The position numbers and the translations under genes were made by a program. From positions 1 to 64,000 of the forward strand of contig JACKNM010000015.1 of NCBI GenBank assembly GCA_024234875.1: DNA of 64,000 nt, read 5' to 3'. The stretch is from Ectothiorhodospiraceae bacterium (lineage in GTDB: Bacteria; Pseudomonadota; Gammaproteobacteria; HK1). Shown here one piece after another: positions 60,249-64,000 of this stretch (the stretch's first letter is position 1; each line of letters begins with the position of its first letter). The notes beneath the pieces were generated by a model, which saw nothing but the letters and a program-made list of their open reading frames with translations, was not told the DNA's origin and searched no databases.

Positions 60249-63200
60249 TCAACTCGCTCGTGCGTGGCGGGCGACTGCAGCGCGGAGCGACCCGAGCTGG
60301 AGTGGCTTGACGAGGACCTCGTCCATGCCCGCGGACAGGCATTCGCGGCGGTCCTCCTCCTGGACGTTCGCGGTGATGGCGATGATCGGGGTGTTTCGAT
60401 TGAGCACCCCCTGACGAATGCGTCGCGTCGCCTCCAGCCCGTTCATCTCCGGCATGAGCATGTCCATCAGCACGAGCGCGTAGGTGCGCTTGCTGGCGGC
60501 ATCGACCGCGAGGCTGCCGTTGACCACGGTGTCGACGTCGAAGCCGAGCTTCTCCAGCATGAGTGCGAGGACGCGCTGGTTGACGAGGTTGTCCTCCGCG
60601 ATCAGGGCCGCCCCCTGGAAGCGCATGGGGGCGTCTCTCGGCTCACCGAGGTCCGACAGGATCTCGATCAGACGCGCCTCGTTCAGGGGGTTGAGACTCA
60701 GGACACCGAGCCGCATCCGGCCATGGATCCGGCGGCCGGGCTGGAGCGGGGCGCAGAGGACCAGTGGGATCTCCGGGGCCACGGCGTCGACGAGATCGGG
60801 GTCGTCGAGGAAGCAGACCGACACGCCGGAGATCGCGCCCCACTCGACCGCCCAACCGGCCTCCGTCAGGCGGTGAGCCAGCGCCTCGGCGCCGTCGCGG
60901 AACAGGACCAGCCCGACTCTTCGGCCGTGGCCGGCGGGTAGCTCGGCCGGAGGGGCTGGCGCGAGCGGCAGCTCGACGCTGAAGCGAGAGCCGCCTCCCG
61001 TCGCGGGCGCGAAGGCAATGTCCCCGCCCATGAGACGTGCGAGCCACTGGCAGATCGACAGGCCGAGCCCGGTGCCACCCTGCGAGCGGTGGATCTGGGT
61101 GAACGGCTGGAACAACTCGTCGCGACGATCCTCCGGCACGCCGATGCCCGTGTCCTCGACCACCAGACGTATCCCGGTGGAGACGCGCTCGACCCGCATC
61201 GTGATCGCGCCATGGTCGGTGAACTTGATGGCGTTGTTCACGAGGTTCACGAGGATCTGGCGGATTCGTGGGGCGTCGCCGGTCCACGCCGAAGGCAGGT
61301 CCGCAGCGGTGCTCAATCGGAGCTCGATACCCTTGTCGAGCGCTCGCGGATGGAAGAGATCGCGCACGCCCTCGAGCAGCCCGGCGAGATCGAAGCGCGC
61401 CAGGTGGAGCACCATTCGGCCCGCCTCGAGCTTGGAGAGGTCGAGGATGTCGGTCAGCAGGTCGAGCAGCTCGAGCGCCGACTGCTGGGCGGTTCGAATG
61501 TGGGGCACCACGCCAGCCTCGAGTCGACTCTCCAGCAGGAAGTCGAGCATTCCGATCACCCCGTTGAGCGGTGTTCGGATCTCGTGGCTCATGGTGGCGA
61601 GGATCTCGGACTTGGTCCGCTCGCGCTCCTCGGCGAGCGCGAGCTGCCGCCCGCGCTCCCGGGCCACGTGCTCGTTCGTGATGTCCACGGTCGCGCCGAA
61701 GAGAACGGGCTCGCCGGCGGCTCGCACCAGGCGGAGCGAGGTGCGCACCCAGATCTCACGGCCGTCGGCACGGACGAATCGGTGAGCGAGCGAGCCGCGC
61801 CCGGACTCCGGGAGCGTCTTGCAGTAGGCCTTGAAGCGTTCGCGATCCCGCTCGGGAAGGCACGAGAGCCAGGCTTCGCGACGGCCGATGAAGAACACGT
61901 CTCGGAACCCGGTCAGCTCCAACACCGGCTCGGAGACCAGCTCGATGGTCCACGTCGCGGGATCCATCTCCCAGACCGTCAGCTCGACCGAGTCGATGAT
62001 CGTCGCCAGGCGCGCCGAGTCCTCCTCACCGGTGGCGACCACGCGTACCAGGTCCGAGATGTCGTCGACGACCAGCGCGATCGGTCTGCCACGAACCCCG
62101 TCCCAGCCGTCGAGAAGGATGGCGGTGAGACGAAGCAGGCGCCGGCCGAGGCGTCCCACCGTGGCCTGGCGACCGTGCTGCCCGGGCCCCACGCCGACCC
62201 TGTCCAGCAGTCCACCGAGCTCGGGAATCGGCAGCGCTCGCTCGACCGGTAGCCGATAGACCATGGCGGATTCGGCGCGGAGGAACTCGAGGAGTTGCTG
62301 GTTCACCGACAGCACGCGTCGGTCCTGGTCGATGACCGCGACGCCGGAGCTCAGCCCCGCCACCAGCTGGTTCGCGTAGCCCTCGGTGCGCAGTGCCGAC
62401 TCGGCCCTGGCTTCCATGTAGGCGTCGAGCACGTAGGCGAGGTCGAAGAAGACGCCGCGCAGGAATGCGTCGGCCACTGCCGGAAACCGCGCACCGAAGG
62501 CGGCCGCACCGCGGCGCAGTAGCGCGGCGACCTGGTGCGCGAGTCCGACCAGATACCACTGTGGCGTGAGCCCGATGCGCTCGTGCACGACGCCAACCCG
62601 AATACGCGAGGTCGCGTAGGGTCGGTCGAAGCTGCCGCGAAAGAATTCCTCCCAGAACGACGCGACCTGACGCATCAGTCGCTCGACTGTCGCTTGCGGG
62701 ACGAGGGCGGCGGTCTCCGGGTGTTGCGAGAAGACCTGATAGAACTCCGCGAGGATCTCGGGCATCGCGGACCGAAGCTCGGTGCCGAGCTCGCGCAGGA
62801 GCGCGATCTGTGGCTCGCCGAGGCCGAGGAAGTTGCGGCGGGTATCGACCGCGGACTGGGTCAGACGCGCGCCGGCGAGCGGGGGACGGCGTTCCGCCGA
62901 CCGGGCGCCCTCGGTCGCGCGAGTCTCGGGCGCCGCGGCGACGGCGTCGAGCGCTGCGTGTTGCCGGCTGACTTCCTGCCGGTGCAGTGTCTCGGCCATG
63001 CCGTACGCGTCGAGGACGATGGTGGCGTCGAACAACACGGTCGAGATCAGGGTCGCCACGTCCTCCACGGCGCGCGGGTCGGGGTCCGCCCGGTCGAGGA
63101 GCGCCGGGAGTCGGTCGCCGACGATGTGCGCATAGGTGCACAGGAACCACTGTGGCGGCAACCCGGCGCGGTGGTGGGCGACGCCGATGCGGATGCGGTC

Positions 63201-63494
63201 GAGGACGTAGTCCCAGCCGATGCTCGCCTCGAACACGGAGGCGACGTACTCCCGCTGCTCGCGCTCGAGTCGCGCGACGACACGCTCGTCGGTGAGGAGG
63301 CTCGCCAGCTCCGGGACGAGCCGAAAGCGCGCGTGCAGCGCGTGCACGTCTTGCTCGACGGTTGCGCTGATTCGTGGCCAGACGGCTCGCAGGCGGGCGC
63401 GCCCCGTCTCGGAGATTCCGAGCGCGGTGGTCCGGCGCAAGACCTCGGACGGTGACAGCCCGAGTCCGGTGGCGATGTCGTCTCGATGCGTCAT
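60249..63494 (-). CDS. Tandem-globin hybrid histidine kinase
   Basis: A 1081-residue cytoplasmic hybrid kinase. Two globin-coupled-sensor (protoglobin-type) domains lie in tandem: residues about 20-180 with putative proximal His107 in RIGVAHHRAGLPPQW, and about 220-365 with His304 in RVGVVHERIGLTPQW. Two PAS-like regions follow (about 370-475 and 495-605), then HisKA with H637 in MSHEIRTPLNG, an HATPase with NNAIKFTD, EDTGIGV and GGTGLGLS, a degenerate receiver (about 870-955, LFRDGAEALAHRL) and an intact receiver (ALIAEDN; LMDMLMPEMNG; KPLQ). It would sense O2, NO or CO through haem. The start ATG at 63494 was chosen over an Arg-rich upstream extension. No downstream output protein is adjacent. 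Confidence 0.9.
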   Translation of the reverse strand: MTHRDDIATGLGLSPSEVLRRTTALGISETGRARLRAVWPRISATVEQDVHALHARFRLVPELASLLTDERVVARLEREQREYVASVFEASIGWDYVLDRIRIGVAHHRAGLPPQWFLCTYAHIVGDRLPALLDRADPDPRAVEDVATLISTVLFDATIVLDAYGMAETLHRQEVSRQHAALDAVAAAPETRATEGARSAERRPPLAGARLTQSAVDTRRNFLGLGEPQIALLRELGTELRSAMPEILAEFYQVFSQHPETAALVPQATVERLMRQVASFWEEFFRGSFDRPYATSRIRVGVVHERIGLTPQWYLVGLAHQVAALLRRGAAAFGARFPAVADAFLRGVFFDLAYVLDAYMEARAESALRTEGYANQLVAGLSSGVAVIDQDRRVLSVNQQLLEFLRAESAMVYRLPVERALPIPELGGLLDRVGVGPGQHGRQATVGRLGRRLLRLTAILLDGWDGVRGRPIALVVDDISDLVRVVATGEEDSARLATIIDSVELTVWEMDPATWTIELVSEPVLELTGFRDVFFIGRREAWLSCLPERDRERFKAYCKTLPESGRGSLAHRFVRADGREIWVRTSLRLVRAAGEPVLFGATVDITNEHVARERGRQLALAEERERTKSEILATMSHEIRTPLNGVIGMLDFLLESRLEAGVVPHIRTAQQSALELLDLLTDILDLSKLEAGRMVLHLARFDLAGLLEGVRDLFHPRALDKGIELRLSTAADLPSAWTGDAPRIRQILVNLVNNAIKFTDHGAITMRVERVSTGIRLVVEDTGIGVPEDRRDELFQPFTQIHRSQGGTGLGLSICQWLARLMGGDIAFAPATGGGSRFSVELPLAPAPPAELPAGHGRRVGLVLFRDGAEALAHRLTEAGWAVEWGAISGVSVCFLDDPDLVDAVAPEIPLVLCAPLQPGRRIHGRMRLGVLSLNPLNEARLIEILSDLGEPRDAPMRFQGAALIAEDNLVNQRVLALMLEKLGFDVDTVVNGSLAVDAASKRTYALVLMDMLMPEMNGLEATRRIRQGVLNRNTPIIAITANVQEEDRRECLSAGMDEVLVKPLQLGSLRAAVARHARAS

Positions 63495-63690
63495 CTCTCG
63501 GCGATGCCTGTCTGGCGGAACCTGCGGGGACGAGCCCGACCCGACCCTGCGCCGACGTGGCGCAATCATGCCGGCAACCGGGGCGTCGCCGCCAGCGCCG
63601 GAGCGCCCGCGCGCCGGGTCCTCGCGCGGACCTCGGCCCCGGCCCGTCGCGCCGCCCGAATCTCGCCCGGCGGCCTGCCGCGCGCGGTGG

Positions 63691-63723
63691 TTGACGATAT
63701 TCGATATTTCGGGAAAATACGAA
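63691..63723 (+). promoter_or_regulatory. Promoter and operator-like palindrome of the ArsR-type gene
   Basis: TTGACG (63691-63696) and GAAAAT (63713-63718) are a -35/-10 pair with 16-bp spacing. Overlapping them, 63700-63723 is an imperfect palindrome of the form TTCG-n3-TTTC-n2-GAAA-n3-CGAA, the AT-rich operator shape used by ArsR repressors. It ends 3 bp before the start codon, which points to autorepression. Confidence 0.45.
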
Positions 63724-63726
63724 GCC

Positions 63727-64000
63727 ATGTCCGAGGACGACGTCATCGAGGCGCTGGCCGCGCTGTCGCATCCGATTCGACTGCGCGCGCTTCGGCTGCT
63801 GGTCGACATGGGGCCGGGCGGGCTGCCGGCGGGAGAAATCGCCGGGACCCTCGCGGTTCCGGCGTCGACGCTCTCGACGCATCTCGCCCAGCTCCACCGC
63901 GCGGGGCTGGTCAGCGCGCGGCGCGCCCGGCGGCAGGTGCGCTACGCGGTGCGCGCACCTGGCACTCGTGCCCTGGTGGAGTATCTGGTTCGGGATTGCT
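63727..64000 (+). CDS. ArsR-family winged-helix regulator (partial)
   Basis: The first 91 residues of a protein cut off at the right edge. ALSHPIRLRALRLLV is the N-terminal ArsR helix, PAGEIAGTLAVPASTLSTHLAQLHRAGLVSARR the helix-turn-helix recognition region, and RQVRYAVRA the wing. No metal-binding cysteine pair (CVC-type) appears in the visible part, so a metal-independent redox, sulfide or other ligand sensor is possible. The ATG lies directly after the palindromic promoter. It is divergent from the tandem-globin kinase gene (232 bp), which it could also regulate. Confidence 0.9.
   Translation, partial: MSEDDVIEALAALSHPIRLRALRLLVDMGPGGLPAGEIAGTLAVPASTLSTHLAQLHRAGLVSARRARRQVRYAVRAPGTRALVEYLVRDC

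Noticed and set aside
1..64000. tRNA, rRNA, CRISPR arrays, prophage, integrase or intact transposase genes
   Set aside because: I looked for T-loop-like motifs, regularly spaced repeats and transposase/integrase motifs and found none. A covariance search for tRNAs and small RNAs was not possible here.

Overview
The window is a stretch of very GC-rich chromosome with dense coding on both strands, frequent GTG/TTG starts, ATGA/GTGA stop-start overlaps and clear Shine-Dalgarno sequences. An outer-membrane PgaA porin, an alpha-2-macroglobulin/PbpC pair and several periplasmic binding proteins make it Gram-negative. Gene content and synteny suggest a free-living gammaproteobacterium of the purple-sulfur-bacteria-related kind, but the lineage is an inference. 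I saw no rRNA, tRNA, CRISPR array, prophage or intact transposase.

Layout. (1) 1-6.5 kb is a polyphosphate locus: a ParA-type ATPase and a CHAD-domain protein on the minus strand, divergent from a tandem PPK2 phosphotransferase, PPK1 polyphosphate kinase and a SixA-like histidine phosphatase. A COG3199-type NAD kinase at 37-38 kb may belong to the same physiology. (2) 6.6-13.8 kb is the envelope-defence pair alpha-2-macroglobulin (CLEQ thioester) and PbpC. It is followed by a 246-bp element with 29-bp terminal inverted repeats that abuts, and may supply the start of, a secreted FG-GAP beta-propeller protein. (3) 16-26.8 kb carries an MFS carrier, a serine hydrolase, a binding protein paired with a CHASE-PAS-GGDEF-EAL protein, a TauE/TauD-type pair, and an enolase-superfamily enzyme with its MFS carrier. 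(4) 27-35.4 kb has a bacterial OGFr-domain protein and a gamma-glutamyltransferase homologue, then a complete pgaABCD operon for poly-N-acetylglucosamine. (5) 35.4-41.2 kb has an aminotransferase, the NAD kinase and the two-subunit glycine dehydrogenase gcvPA-gcvPB. (6) 41.4-50.6 kb is a mosaic of small catabolic genes: class-I amidotransferase, dioxygenase, secreted endonuclease, spermidine-synthase-like enzyme, second enolase-superfamily enzyme, ABM protein, RraA family, epimerase and a ThDP enzyme. (7) 50.8-64 kb is dominated by signalling: a receiver/binding-lipoprotein/histidine-kinase operon, an EamA carrier, mmsB, a secreted propeller, a third TauD-type dioxygenase, a hybrid kinase with two tandem globin sensor domains, and an ArsR-type regulator running off the end.

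How it may fit together (inference): the diguanylate cyclase/phosphodiesterase could tune PNAG export, since PgaC/PgaD is c-di-GMP-activated in E. coli. The two binding-protein-plus-sensor operons look like parallel ways of coupling a periplasmic ligand to phospho- or c-di-GMP signalling. The ParA-CHAD pair next to ppk genes is the best candidate for an undescribed system, possibly positioning of polyphosphate granules. The tandem-globin kinase is the second.
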